Positions 1 through 5,990 are shown, counted from the stretch's first letter. The stretch is DNA of 6,992 bases from Gemmatimonadota bacterium (GCA_019348265.1 JAHWJV010000190.1:1-6992), one strand, 5' to 3'. Numbers and translations are program-made. Notes: generated by a model from the sequence alone, not told the origin.

Positions 1-622
1 AAGGTCCACTCGGGCGAGAGAGGGCCAATCGACTCCAGAAAGTGCTCGCGCTCGCCCGGCGCGGTATTCGGCCAGAGCGCGGCACGACATGCATCCCGGC
101 GGCCCGGCCTGCCTGCATGTCGCCCACGGAGTCGCCAACGTAGGCGATCTGGTCGGCGCGGATCCCTAGCGCGGCCGCCGCCGCGAGCAGCCCCTCCGGC
201 TCGGGCTTCGGATGTCGGACGTCGTCCTCCGTCACCACCACGGCGAATTCCCCCAGATCGATATGCCCGGCCGTCACCTCCCAGGCGCGCCGACCCTTGC
301 TCGTCACCACCCCGAGCGGAATCCCGGCCGAGCGCAGCGCCGCGAGCATCTCCCGCACGCCGTCGTAGAACCCCTCCGCCAGGGCCGCGTGCAGCTCCGC
401 GTAGTGCCGGCAGAGCTCGGCATGGCACTCGTCCACCCGCTCCTCACCGACCCAGCCGCGCAGGATGCCGCGCTCGGAAACCGGGTGGTGGCCCAGGATC
501 TCCTCGTCGCTCGGCGCGTACCCCAGCACCGGAGCCAGCGCCCGCCGATACGATTCCAGGTACAGGTGGTAGGTGTCGATAAGGGTGCCGTCTACATCGA
601 AGACGATCGCGGTCGGGTGCAT
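1..622 (-). CDS. HAD-superfamily hydrolase (phosphoglycolate phosphatase/PpaX-like), 3' end cut by window edge, apparent frameshift
   Basis: Predicted soluble Mg2+-dependent phosphatase of HAD subfamily IA; the substrate cannot be read from sequence (phosphoglycolate, pyrophosphate and sugar phosphates are all possible). Reading from ATG 622-620, the four HAD motifs appear in order: motif I D9-V-D11-G-T, with D9 as the nucleophile; motif II VVTSK with T107; motif III K139 in HPKPEP; motif IV GDSVGD with D164 and D168. Residues 15 to about 85 form the helical cap. After residue about 180 the frame turns into Arg/Ser/Pro-rich translation, while the adjacent frame continues with a HAD-like tail (AALWPNTAPGERE...), so one base seems to be missing near 82. 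No stop is reached before the left edge in either frame. No clear Shine-Dalgarno precedes the start, but DVDGT lies only 9 codons in, where HAD proteins usually have it. The gene is divergent from the small HTH-like gene on its right. The family is certain; the specificity is open. Confidence 0.88.
   Translation of the reverse strand, partial: MHPTAIVFDVDGTLIDTYHLYLESYRRALAPVLGYAPSDEEILGHHPVSERGILRGWVGEERVDECHAELCRHYAELHAALAEGFYDGVREMLAALRSAGIPLGVVTSKGRRAWEVTAGHIDLGEFAVVVTEDDVRHPKPEPEGLLAAAAALGIRADQIAYVGDSVGDMQAGRAAGMHVVPRSGRIPRRASASTFWSRLALSRPSGP
80..86 (-). other. Apparent -1 frameshift in the HAD hydrolase
   Basis: On the minus strand, codons read ...ATG (94-92), CAT (91-89), GTC (88-86), GTG (85-83), then CC followed by GCG CTC TGG CCG from position 80 down. 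Adding one base after GTG (for example GTG GCC) joins the N-terminal frame to a downstream frame reading A-A-L-W-P-N-T-A-P-G-E-R-E-H-F-L-E-S. That downstream frame has G/C-rich third positions and a plausible HAD C-terminus. The unshifted frame gives only Pro/Arg/Ser-rich residues. The cause could be a real mutation or an assembly error. Confidence 0.6.
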
Positions 623-737
623 CAATAAGCTCGAAGTCGGGGGGCAGTATCCCGCGGGTAGAATCGGCTTTCGCGCGCGCGGCTGCAACACGCGCCCGAG
701 CCCCCAATCCGTGAGCGGCCCGAAGAGGATGGCACGA

Positions 738-766
738 CTTCTGAATAGGATGTGGATCGGTAATAA
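738..766 (+). promoter_or_regulatory. Weak candidate sigma-70 promoter for the HTH-like gene
   Basis: TAATAA at 761-766 resembles a -10 hexamer and lies about 30 bp ahead of the chosen start codon at 797. The matching -35 (CTTCTG, 17-bp spacer) is poor, so this rests mainly on the -10 and on the local drop in GC. Confidence 0.2.
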
Positions 767-786
767 ATGGCTGGAAAAGTAGTTAT

Positions 787-792
787 GGAGGT
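787..792 (+). promoter_or_regulatory. Ribosome binding site fixing the start of the HTH-like gene
   Basis: GGAGGT lies 4 nt upstream of ATG 797-799. It favours that start over the in-frame upstream ATGs at 767 and 785, which have no comparable Shine-Dalgarno sequence. The ATG at 785 itself overlaps the site. Confidence 0.65.
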
Positions 793-796
793 GTTT

Positions 797-1009
797 ATGC
801 GCGTCCCGACCGATCTGCAGGAACACTCGATCTGCTCCATGTTCCGCGATGGAGTCAGCGTGCGGATGCTGGAGGTAGCCTTCGACAGGACCGGCGAGGA
901 GATCGTGGAAGTCCTCTGCCGGCGCGGCGTGTTACAGCCCGCCGCCGACGAGAGCCGCGAAGCGATTCTGTTGCGGATCCGGCAGGACGTGCGGCACCAG
1001 GCGGCGTAG
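797..1009 (+). CDS. Small HTH-like protein of unknown function (70 aa)
   Basis: I do not recognise a named family. The 70-residue product starts MRVPTDLQEH. From about residue 14 to 45 it has a spacing typical of a helix-turn-helix: a first helix, then D-G-V-S-V-R-M-L-E-V-A (about 18-28), a turn around D30-R-T-G, and a recognition-like helix E34-E-I-V-E-V-L-C-R-R (to about 43). This recalls the trihelical fold of sigma region 4 and resolvase-type domains (pattern G-x-S-x-x-x-[IL]). A charged helix with ILLRIRQDV follows at about 57-65. No signal peptide or membrane segment is visible. The start at 797 is chosen for its strong GGAGGT; a 767 start would give 80 residues. It stands alone, divergent from the HAD gene and convergent with the reductase gene, and its stop lies 7 nt before an inverted repeat. 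It could be a small DNA-binding regulator, but that is inference. Confidence 0.62.
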   Translation: MRVPTDLQEHSICSMFRDGVSVRMLEVAFDRTGEEIVEVLCRRGVLQPAADESREAILLRIRQDVRHQAA

Positions 1010-1016
1010 AGGGATC

Positions 1017-1069
1017 GTTCGAAGTTCAAGGTGATCGCGGTGAGGTACCTTGCACTTCGAACTCTGAAC
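1017..1069. repeat. Inverted heptamer repeat (GTTCGAA-type) between convergent genes
   Basis: The left arm 1017-1032 and the right arm 1047-1062 are inverted copies matching at 15 of 16 positions, around a 14-nt loop. The arms are built of 7-bp units: GTTCGAA (1017-1023) and GTTCAAG (1024-1030) on the plus strand; GTTCAGA (1069-1063), GTTCGAA (1062-1056) and GTGCAAG (1055-1049) on the minus strand. It fills the 66-bp gap between the stop codons of the HTH-like gene and the reductase gene. It could form a hairpin in both transcripts and act as a two-way terminator or 3' stabiliser, but there is no T-tract on either side, so I class it as a repeat. Confidence 0.75.
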
Positions 1070-1075
1070 CCTCCC

Positions 1076-2332
1076 TCAGCTGTCCTCGAGGTACGAGTGG
1101 ATATACTGGATCACGGTCGCGCCCTCGCCGACGGCGGCGCCGACCCGCTTTACCGAGCCCGATCGAACATCCCCGGCGACGAACACGCCGGGGATACTTG
1201 CTTCCAGGGGGTAGGGGTCGCGCTTGACGGACCAGGAGCCCGAGGGCGCGGCTCGGGCCGCGTCTCCCGTGAGGATGAAGCCTTTCTCGTCCAGTGCTAC
1301 GATGCCGTCCAGCCAGTCCGTAGGGGGCACGGCGCCGATGTACACGAAGAGGGCTGAGGTTGGGACGGTTTCCTGCTCCCCGCTCTCGACGTCCTCGAGC
1401 GTGATCTCCTGCAGCCGTCCCTCTCCGGCCGCGTGTGTGACCACCGTCTTCGGCCGGAAGCGGATGTTTTCCGTGCCGCGGAGCCGCTCCAGCAGGTACT
1501 CGGACATTCGCTCGGCGAAGTCGGTCTCCGGCGCGACCAGCGTCACCGAGCGCGCGTACCTGGCGAGGAGCATGGCCGCCTGGCCGGACGAGTTCCCCGC
1601 GCCGATCAGGTACACGTCCTCCGAGCCGCAGCTGGGCGCCTCCGCGGACGCGGCGCCGTAGTAGACGCCGCGCCCGATCAGCTCCCGACAGCCGGGTGCT
1701 TCCAGGATGCGCCAGGAGACGCCGAGAGCGAGCAGCACGCTGCGGCAGTAGAGCTCGCTTCCGTCGTCGAGGGTGACCACGCGGTAGGGCCGCTCCACTC
1801 GTAGTCCCGTCGCGGCGCGCGCGGCGACGAGCTCCACCCCGAAGCGCCCGGCCTGCGTGATCGCGCGCTCGGCCAGCTCGCCGCCGCTCAGACCGTCCGG
1901 AAAGCCGAAATAGTTCTCGATCCGGGAGCTCATCCCCGCCTGCCCCCCTGGAGCCTCCCGCTCCACCACGATCGTTCGCAGCCCTTCAGACGAGCCGTAC
2001 ACCGCCGCAGAGAGCCCGGCGGGCCCGCCGCCGATCACGATCATGTCGTAGAAGGGAGAACCCGCCTCCGTCCGCAGCCCGATCTTGGCCGCGAGATCCT
2101 CGTTGGTGGGGCTCAGCAGGTACGTGCCATCGGGGAAGATCACCAGGGGCAGCTCTGAGCGCGAAACACCCAGCTCCTCCACCAGTCGCCTGCCATCGTC
2201 GCTCGTCTCCAGATCGAGCCAGTCGTACGGCGTTCGGCTCCGCGCGAGGTAATCCTTGACGTCGTGCTCCGCCGGCGACCAGGGGAAGCCGACGATCCTG
2301 ATGGTGGTATCGCCGTCGCTAGGGAGCGTCAT
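1076..2332 (-). CDS. Thioredoxin reductase-like FAD/NAD(P)H oxidoreductase lacking the redox CxxC
   Basis: A 418-residue predicted cytoplasmic flavoprotein. Residues about 10-86 are glutaredoxin-like (IRIVGFPWSPAEHDVKDYL... through LPLVIFPDGTYLLSP), but the usual C-x-x-C is replaced by W18-S-P-A. Residues 97-106 carry the FAD-binding dinucleotide motif D-M-I-V-I-G-G-G-P-A-G, followed by the family's APGGQAG and IENYFGFP segments. GAGNSSG at 244-250 is the NAD(P)H-binding turn, and GDVR at 387-390 is the second FAD contact. Where thioredoxin reductase has C-A-T-C, this protein has G226-A-A-S229, so it should not reduce thioredoxin by the classical disulfide. The three remaining cysteines (196, 215, 235) are not in a CxxC. 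It resembles a known group of CxxC-less TrxR homologues, so diaphorase or ferredoxin-reductase-like activity is possible. The ATG at 2332 is chosen because the 156 codons upstream overlap the App1 gene and look non-coding; no good Shine-Dalgarno is seen. Family certain, substrate unknown. Confidence 0.92.
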   Translation of the reverse strand: MTLPSDGDTTIRIVGFPWSPAEHDVKDYLARSRTPYDWLDLETSDDGRRLVEELGVSRSELPLVIFPDGTYLLSPTNEDLAAKIGLRTEAGSPFYDMIVIGGGPAGLSAAVYGSSEGLRTIVVEREAPGGQAGMSSRIENYFGFPDGLSGGELAERAITQAGRFGVELVAARAATGLRVERPYRVVTLDDGSELYCRSVLLALGVSWRILEAPGCRELIGRGVYYGAASAEAPSCGSEDVYLIGAGNSSGQAAMLLARYARSVTLVAPETDFAERMSEYLLERLRGTENIRFRPKTVVTHAAGEGRLQEITLEDVESGEQETVPTSALFVYIGAVPPTDWLDGIVALDEKGFILTGDAARAAPSGSWSVKRDPYPLEASIPGVFVAGDVRSGSVKRVGAAVGEGATVIQYIHSYLEDS

Positions 2333-2498
2333 GATCAAAGCGGAAAGGACGAAACGAAAGGTCAAAAGTCGGACGCTGCAGTTGCATTTCGCTCCTAACT
2401 TCGCACTTTTCGCTCCCGACGGGGTGGCGCTAGCATTGCATCGCGGGCCAACTTGTTCACCTGTACGTGGCGGCGGCATTCCCCGTAACGGGACTAAG
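2333..2498. promoter_or_regulatory. Divergent promoter region with a 21-bp-spaced direct repeat
   Basis: This 166-bp gap separates the divergent reductase and App1 genes and is A/T-richer than the coding DNA. TTTCGCTCC occurs at 2387-2395 and again at 2408-2416, exactly 21 bp apart (two helical turns), with a related CTTCGCA at 2399-2405 between them. TTGCAT occurs at 2382-2387 and 2436-2441. I cannot place a convincing -35/-10 pair in either direction. The repeat pair is a candidate operator from its phasing alone. Confidence 0.35.
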
Positions 2499-3653
2499 AT
2501 GGGACTGTTGATCCGGGGGCTCACGCGCGCGGTACGCGAGGTCGAGGCGATCGTGGATTGGGTGCAGTACCGCAAGCGAGGTAACGGCCCGTTTCGGATC
2601 GTCCCGTATCGCGGCCATGGCACTCCCGAGCGGTTCCACCTGAAGGGCCGGGTCCTGCAGGGTGAGCCGCTCCCCGCGTCGACGACCTTCGACACCCCGC
2701 TCCGCAACCTGCTCCACACGCTGCGACGGCTGGAGAGCGACGAGGTCCCGGCCGCGCGCGTGCGTGCCCGCGTCGGTGGCCGGGTGGAGGAGGTTCTCAC
2801 GGACGACGACGGCTACTTCCAGGTCTCCGTGGCCGCCGATGCGCCGGCGACCGAGTGCGAGGTCTGGCGCCCGGTCGAGCTCGAGCTGGTGGACCCTCCG
2901 GAGGAGGGGCCGCTCGGCCGCACCACCGGCTACGTGCTGGTCCCGCCGGAGCAGGCCCGCTTCGGCGTCATCAGCGACATCGACGACACCGTCGTCCGCA
3001 CGGACGTCACCAGCGTGCTCAGCATGCTGCGGCTGGTCTTCCTCACCAACGCCCACACCCGGCTCCCCTTCGAGGGGGTCTCCGCCTTCTACCGTGCTCT
3101 GCATCGCGGAGACGCCGGCGACTGCACAAACCCGATCTTCTACGTTTCCAGCAGCCCCTGGAACCTGTACGACGTGCTTCAGGAGGTCTTTCAGGTCCAC
3201 GGGATCCCGCCAGGCCCCGTCTTCCTCAAGGACTACGGCCTGCGGCACGACCTCCTCTCCTCGCGCGGGCACCACGAGCACAAGCTGGCGGCGATCGAGC
3301 ACATCCTCGGCACCCACCCGGGGCTCTCCTTCGTGCTCCTCGGGGACAGCGGGCAGCAGGACCCCGAGATCTACCGGGAGGTGGTTCGGAGGCACCCGGG
3401 TCGCATCCTCGCCATCTACATCCGCGACGTGACCCTCGAGGAGCGCGACGCGCAGATCGGCGCCATCACCCGCGAGCTTTCCACCGCCGGAGTCGAGATG
3501 ATCCTCACCCCCGACACCGTCGGCGCCGCCCTCCACGCCGCCCAGCGAGGCCTGATCGATCCCTCTACCCTCGCCGACATCCGCGGTGACCGCGCCAAGG
3601 ACGCGGCCGCCCCGGGGCCGATCGAGAGCGTTATTCTAGGGAACAGGGAATAG
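2499..3653 (+). CDS. App1-family (DUF2183) phosphatase, putative phosphatidate phosphatase
   Basis: A 384-residue protein of the App1/DUF2183 family, whose yeast member App1 is a Mg2+-dependent phosphatidate phosphatase with a HAD-like active site. Residues 1 to about 150 form an N-terminal part including a beta-rich stretch (for example RVRARVGGRVEEVLTDDDGYFQVSV, in pieces around 88-111). The catalytic domain begins at GVISDIDDTVVRTDV, with D160-x-D162-D-T164 as HAD motif I. Further motifs are YVSSSPWNLYD (serines 217-219, motif II), HEHK with K262 (motif III), and LLGDSGQQDPEIY with D283 and D288 (motif IV). No signal peptide or transmembrane helix is evident, so it is likely cytosolic or peripheral. 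ATG 2499 is preferred: it clears the divergent reductase gene, although its Shine-Dalgarno is weak. The last residues (LGNRE) and the TAG stop at 3651-3653 come from the heptamer array, so the original C-terminus may have differed. Bacterial substrates are largely untested; phosphatidate is inferred from family. Confidence 0.9.
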   Translation: MGLLIRGLTRAVREVEAIVDWVQYRKRGNGPFRIVPYRGHGTPERFHLKGRVLQGEPLPASTTFDTPLRNLLHTLRRLESDEVPAARVRARVGGRVEEVLTDDDGYFQVSVAADAPATECEVWRPVELELVDPPEEGPLGRTTGYVLVPPEQARFGVISDIDDTVVRTDVTSVLSMLRLVFLTNAHTRLPFEGVSAFYRALHRGDAGDCTNPIFYVSSSPWNLYDVLQEVFQVHGIPPGPVFLKDYGLRHDLLSSRGHHEHKLAAIEHILGTHPGLSFVLLGDSGQQDPEIYREVVRRHPGRILAIYIRDVTLEERDAQIGAITRELSTAGVEMILTPDTVGAALHAAQRGLIDPSTLADIRGDRAKDAAAPGPIESVILGNRE

Positions 3654-3767
3654 GGACCAGGGAACAGCGGGATGTTTTATAGACTCGGGTTCCGGCGTGC
3701 ACGCGCGTCCGGCTCCCTCTTCCCTCTTCCCTGCCGTTTCCCGCTGTTCCCTATTCCCTGTTCCCTA
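3637..3767. repeat. Inverted heptamer repeat array (GGGAACA-type)
   Basis: The left arm (3637-3672) reads TAGGGAA, CAGGGAA, TAGGGAC, CAGGGAA, then CAGCGGGA. The right arm (3739-3767), read on the minus strand, is TAGGGAA, CAGGGAA, TAGGGAA, CAGCGGGA. The arms therefore match as an inverted repeat except that the left has one extra 7-bp unit and one base change, which is the mark of unit slippage. A further run of three related heptamers on the minus strand (GAGGGAG/GAGGGAA/CAGGGAA type) lies at 3713-3733 inside the 66-bp loop. The array starts inside the App1 coding region and supplies its stop codon. It lies 76 bp ahead of the EF-G-like start, so it could form a large hairpin in a read-through transcript. 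Confidence 0.85.
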
Positions 3768-3833
3768 TCGCCCCAGCATATTGGCCGGTGAGGCCTCCAG
3801 CCCCGCAGTCCCCCAGCCCGTCCCCTTCGCCCC

Positions 3834-3840
3834 GGAGGAG
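3834..3840 (+). promoter_or_regulatory. Ribosome binding site fixing the EF-G-like start
   Basis: GGAGGAG lies 3 nt before ATG 3844-3846 (5 nt counting from GGAGG). The next in-frame start upstream, ATG 3697, would put 49 residues with no family resemblance in front and would translate the right arm of the heptamer array, so 3844 is the better start. Confidence 0.75.
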
Positions 3841-3843
3841 CCC

Positions 3844-5952
3844 ATGGCAGCCGCCACCGTTTTCACCACAGATCGCATCCGCAACGTGGTTGTAGTCGGC
3901 CATGGCGGAGCGGGGAAGACCACGCTGATCGACGCGTGCTGTCATGCCTCCGGCTCTTCGCGCCGCCATGGCTCCCCCGACGACGGGACGGCGCTGACCA
4001 TGTTCACCCCGGAGGAGGTCGCCCACGGGACGTCGATCAACTGCTCGGTGGCGCACGCGGAGTGGATGGACTCGAAGATCAACTTCATCGATACTCCCGG
4101 CTACCTGGATTTCGTCGGTGAGACCAGGGCGGGAATCCGCGTCGCCGACGGTGCGCTGGTGGTGATCTCGGGGCCGGCGGGCGTCGAGGTGGGGACGGAG
4201 CGGGCCTGGGAGTTCATCGCCGAGAGGCACCTGCCCACCATCGTTTTCGTCTCGATGATGGACCGGCAGAACGTCGACTTCGAGCGCGTGTTCCAGGATG
4301 TGAAGGAGCATCTGACCGCCGCGGTGATTCCGGTCGAAGTCCCGATCGGGAGCGGCGAGGGGTTCCGGGGGATCATCAACCTCTTCACCGAGCGAGCCTA
4401 CCTGTTCAAGCCCGGGGCGGACGGGGACCAGTACGAGGAAGCCGACGTGCCCGACGAGTACCGCGAGATCGAGCAACGCTACTATCAGGCGCTCATCGAG
4501 ACGATCGCCGCTACGGACGACAACCTCCTCGAGCACTACCTCGAGGGCGACACCATCACGCGCGAGGAGGCGGTTCACGCGCTGAAGCAGGCGATGCTGC
4601 GCGGCGACCTGGTGCCGCTCTTCTGCGGATCCCCGAACCATGAATGGGGCGTCCGCGCGCTGATGACGGAGATCGTCGAGCTGATGCCATCGCCGCAGGA
4701 GCGTCCAGCGGAGATCGCGGAGGGCCGCGGCGGGCCCGTGGAGCTGCGCAACCTGAACAGCGATCCGTTCTGCGCCCTGGTCTTCAAGACGACCAGCGAG
4801 CCGCACGTAGGGGAGCTCTCCCTATTTCGCATCTACGGCGGCTCGCTGAACACTGGGCAGGAGGTGCTGAACGCCACGCGCGGGCATTCCGAGAAGCTGT
4901 CCCACCTGTCCGTGGCGCAGGGCAAGGAGCGACAGGAAGTGGAGCAGCTCCGCGCCGGCGACATCGGTGTGATCGCGAAGCTCCGGAACACGCACACCAA
5001 CGACACCCTCTGCGCGGCGACGCACCCGCTCGTGCTGAGCGGGGTCGAGTTCCCCGAGCCGGACATCGCCGTCGCGCTGGAGGTGGAGACCCGCGGCGAG
5101 GAGGACAAGCTCTCGAACGCGCTGCACATGCTCCACGAGGAAGATCCCTGCTTCTCCGCCGAGTACGTCCCGGAGCTGGGTCAGACCATCGCGCGCGGGT
5201 GCGGGGAGATGCACCTGGAGGTGCAGGTGGAGCGGATGCGACGGAAGTACAACATCAACGTGCGGATGAAGGAGCCCCGCATCCCCTACCGCGAGACGAT
5301 CCGCGCGGTGGCGGAAGCGCACGGCCGCCACAAGAAGCAGTCGGGCGGCCGCGGACAGTTCGGCGATGCGCACGTGCGCCTCCGCCCGCTGCCGCGGGGC
5401 GAGGGGTACAGATTCGTGGATGCCATCGTCGGAGGGGTGATCCCCGGGAAGTACATCCCCGCGGTGGACAAAGGCGTGCAGGAAGCGGCCGAGCGCGGGG
5501 TGCTCGCCGGGTTTCCGGTGGTGGACTTCCAGGCGGAATGCTTCTTCGGCAGCTACCACGCCGTCGACTCGTCGGAGATCGCCTTCAAGATCGCGGGGAC
5601 GCTCGCGTTCCAGGAGGCCGCGCAACGCGCGAACCCCGTGATTCTCGAACCGATCATGGAGGTGGAGGTCGACGTCCCGGAGGAATTCCTGGGCGACGTG
5701 ATCGGCGACCTGAACCAGCGCCGCGGTCGGATCCTGGGGATCGACGCCGCCGGGCGGCTGCAGCGCGTGCACGCACTCGTCCCGCAGGCAGAGCTGTACA
5801 AGTACGCCACCACGCTTCGGTCCCTGTCGCAAGGGCGGGCCGCGCACACCCGCAGGTTCAAGGGCTACGAGGAGGTTCCGCAGGGCGCTGCGCAGGCGGT
5901 GATCGACGCGGCGAAAAAAGCGCGCGAGGCCGAGGTGGCGCTGGCGCGCTGA
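3844..5952 (+). CDS. Elongation factor G-like translational GTPase (EF-G-2 type)
   Basis: A 702-residue cytosolic ribosome-associated GTPase with all five EF-G domains. G-domain: P-loop G19-H-G-G-A-G-K-T-T27, a switch I region with E58...H61-G-T-S64, DTPGYLDF (83-90), SMMD (137-140) where NKxD is expected, and CGS (261-263). Domain II spans about 305-400; domain III contains GCGEMHLEVQVERM (452-465). Domain IV contains GGRGQFGDAHV (501-511) and GSYHAVDSSEIAF (569-581), with H572 matching the tip histidine of canonical EF-G. Domain V contains EPIMEVEVDVPEEFLGDVIGDL in pieces (602-623). The GHGGAGKTT P-loop and DTPGY in place of DTPGH (the catalytic histidine) mark it as the EF-G-like paralogue group represented by Thermus thermophilus EF-G-2, not the main FusA. 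No str-operon neighbours are present. Its exact step (translocation under special conditions, or another role) is unknown. Symbols fusA or fusA2 are used loosely for this group, so I leave the symbol blank. Confidence 0.93.
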   Translation: MAAATVFTTDRIRNVVVVGHGGAGKTTLIDACCHASGSSRRHGSPDDGTALTMFTPEEVAHGTSINCSVAHAEWMDSKINFIDTPGYLDFVGETRAGIRVADGALVVISGPAGVEVGTERAWEFIAERHLPTIVFVSMMDRQNVDFERVFQDVKEHLTAAVIPVEVPIGSGEGFRGIINLFTERAYLFKPGADGDQYEEADVPDEYREIEQRYYQALIETIAATDDNLLEHYLEGDTITREEAVHALKQAMLRGDLVPLFCGSPNHEWGVRALMTEIVELMPSPQERPAEIAEGRGGPVELRNLNSDPFCALVFKTTSEPHVGELSLFRIYGGSLNTGQEVLNATRGHSEKLSHLSVAQGKERQEVEQLRAGDIGVIAKLRNTHTNDTLCAATHPLVLSGVEFPEPDIAVALEVETRGEEDKLSNALHMLHEEDPCFSAEYVPELGQTIARGCGEMHLEVQVERMRRKYNINVRMKEPRIPYRETIRAVAEAHGRHKKQSGGRGQFGDAHVRLRPLPRGEGYRFVDAIVGGVIPGKYIPAVDKGVQEAAERGVLAGFPVVDFQAECFFGSYHAVDSSEIAFKIAGTLAFQEAAQRANPVILEPIMEVEVDVPEEFLGDVIGDLNQRRGRILGIDAAGRLQRVHALVPQAELYKYATTLRSLSQGRAAHTRRFKGYEEVPQGAAQAVIDAAKKAREAEVALAR

Positions 5953-5990
5953 GATGCGACCTGGCGGCAGGTAAACCGGCCGGCGCTGCT

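Larger units (their letters stand above)
623..796. other. Divergent intergenic region between the HAD gene and the HTH-like gene
   Basis: This 174-bp gap separates two divergently transcribed genes and should hold both promoters. The right half is A/T-richer than the surroundings. The best -10 candidate for the rightward gene is TAATAA at 761-766, but the -35 position 17 bp upstream (about 738-743, CTTCTG) matches the sigma-70 consensus poorly. I found no convincing leftward promoter. Short open frames here lack coding character. Confidence 0.35.

Noticed and set aside
212..628. A 138-codon plus-strand open frame over the HAD gene
   Set aside because: Shadow of the minus-strand gene, which has all four HAD motifs.
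1017..1069. Classical intrinsic terminator
   Set aside because: The hairpin is well placed, but there is no T-tract on either strand and its heptamer structure fits a repeat better.
2256..2498. N-terminal extension of the App1 protein to 465 residues
   Set aside because: It would overlap the start of the divergent reductase gene and cover the only space for promoters; the residues show no domain.
2333..2800. N-terminal extension of the reductase to a 574-residue protein
   Set aside because: The extra residues are Arg/Ser/Pro-rich, overlap the App1 gene antiparallel, and match no domain; the Grx-like domain begins just after the ATG at 2332.
2457..3536. A 359-codon minus-strand open frame opposite the App1 gene
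   Set aside because: It is the antisense shadow of a GC-rich gene. The plus strand carries a full set of HAD motifs, and the minus frame is a Val/Asp/Glu/His-rich composition with no domain.
3637..3767. CRISPR array
   Set aside because: The units are 7 bp with no unique spacers, and no cas gene is nearby.
3697..3843. N-terminal extension of the EF-G-like protein by 49 residues
   Set aside because: It translates the right arm of the heptamer array, has no family counterpart, and a strong GGAGGAG precedes the ATG at 3844.
3751..5847. Long minus-strand open frames (351 and 341 codons) opposite the EF-G-like gene
   Set aside because: Antisense shadows of a gene whose five domains are all recognisable on the plus strand.
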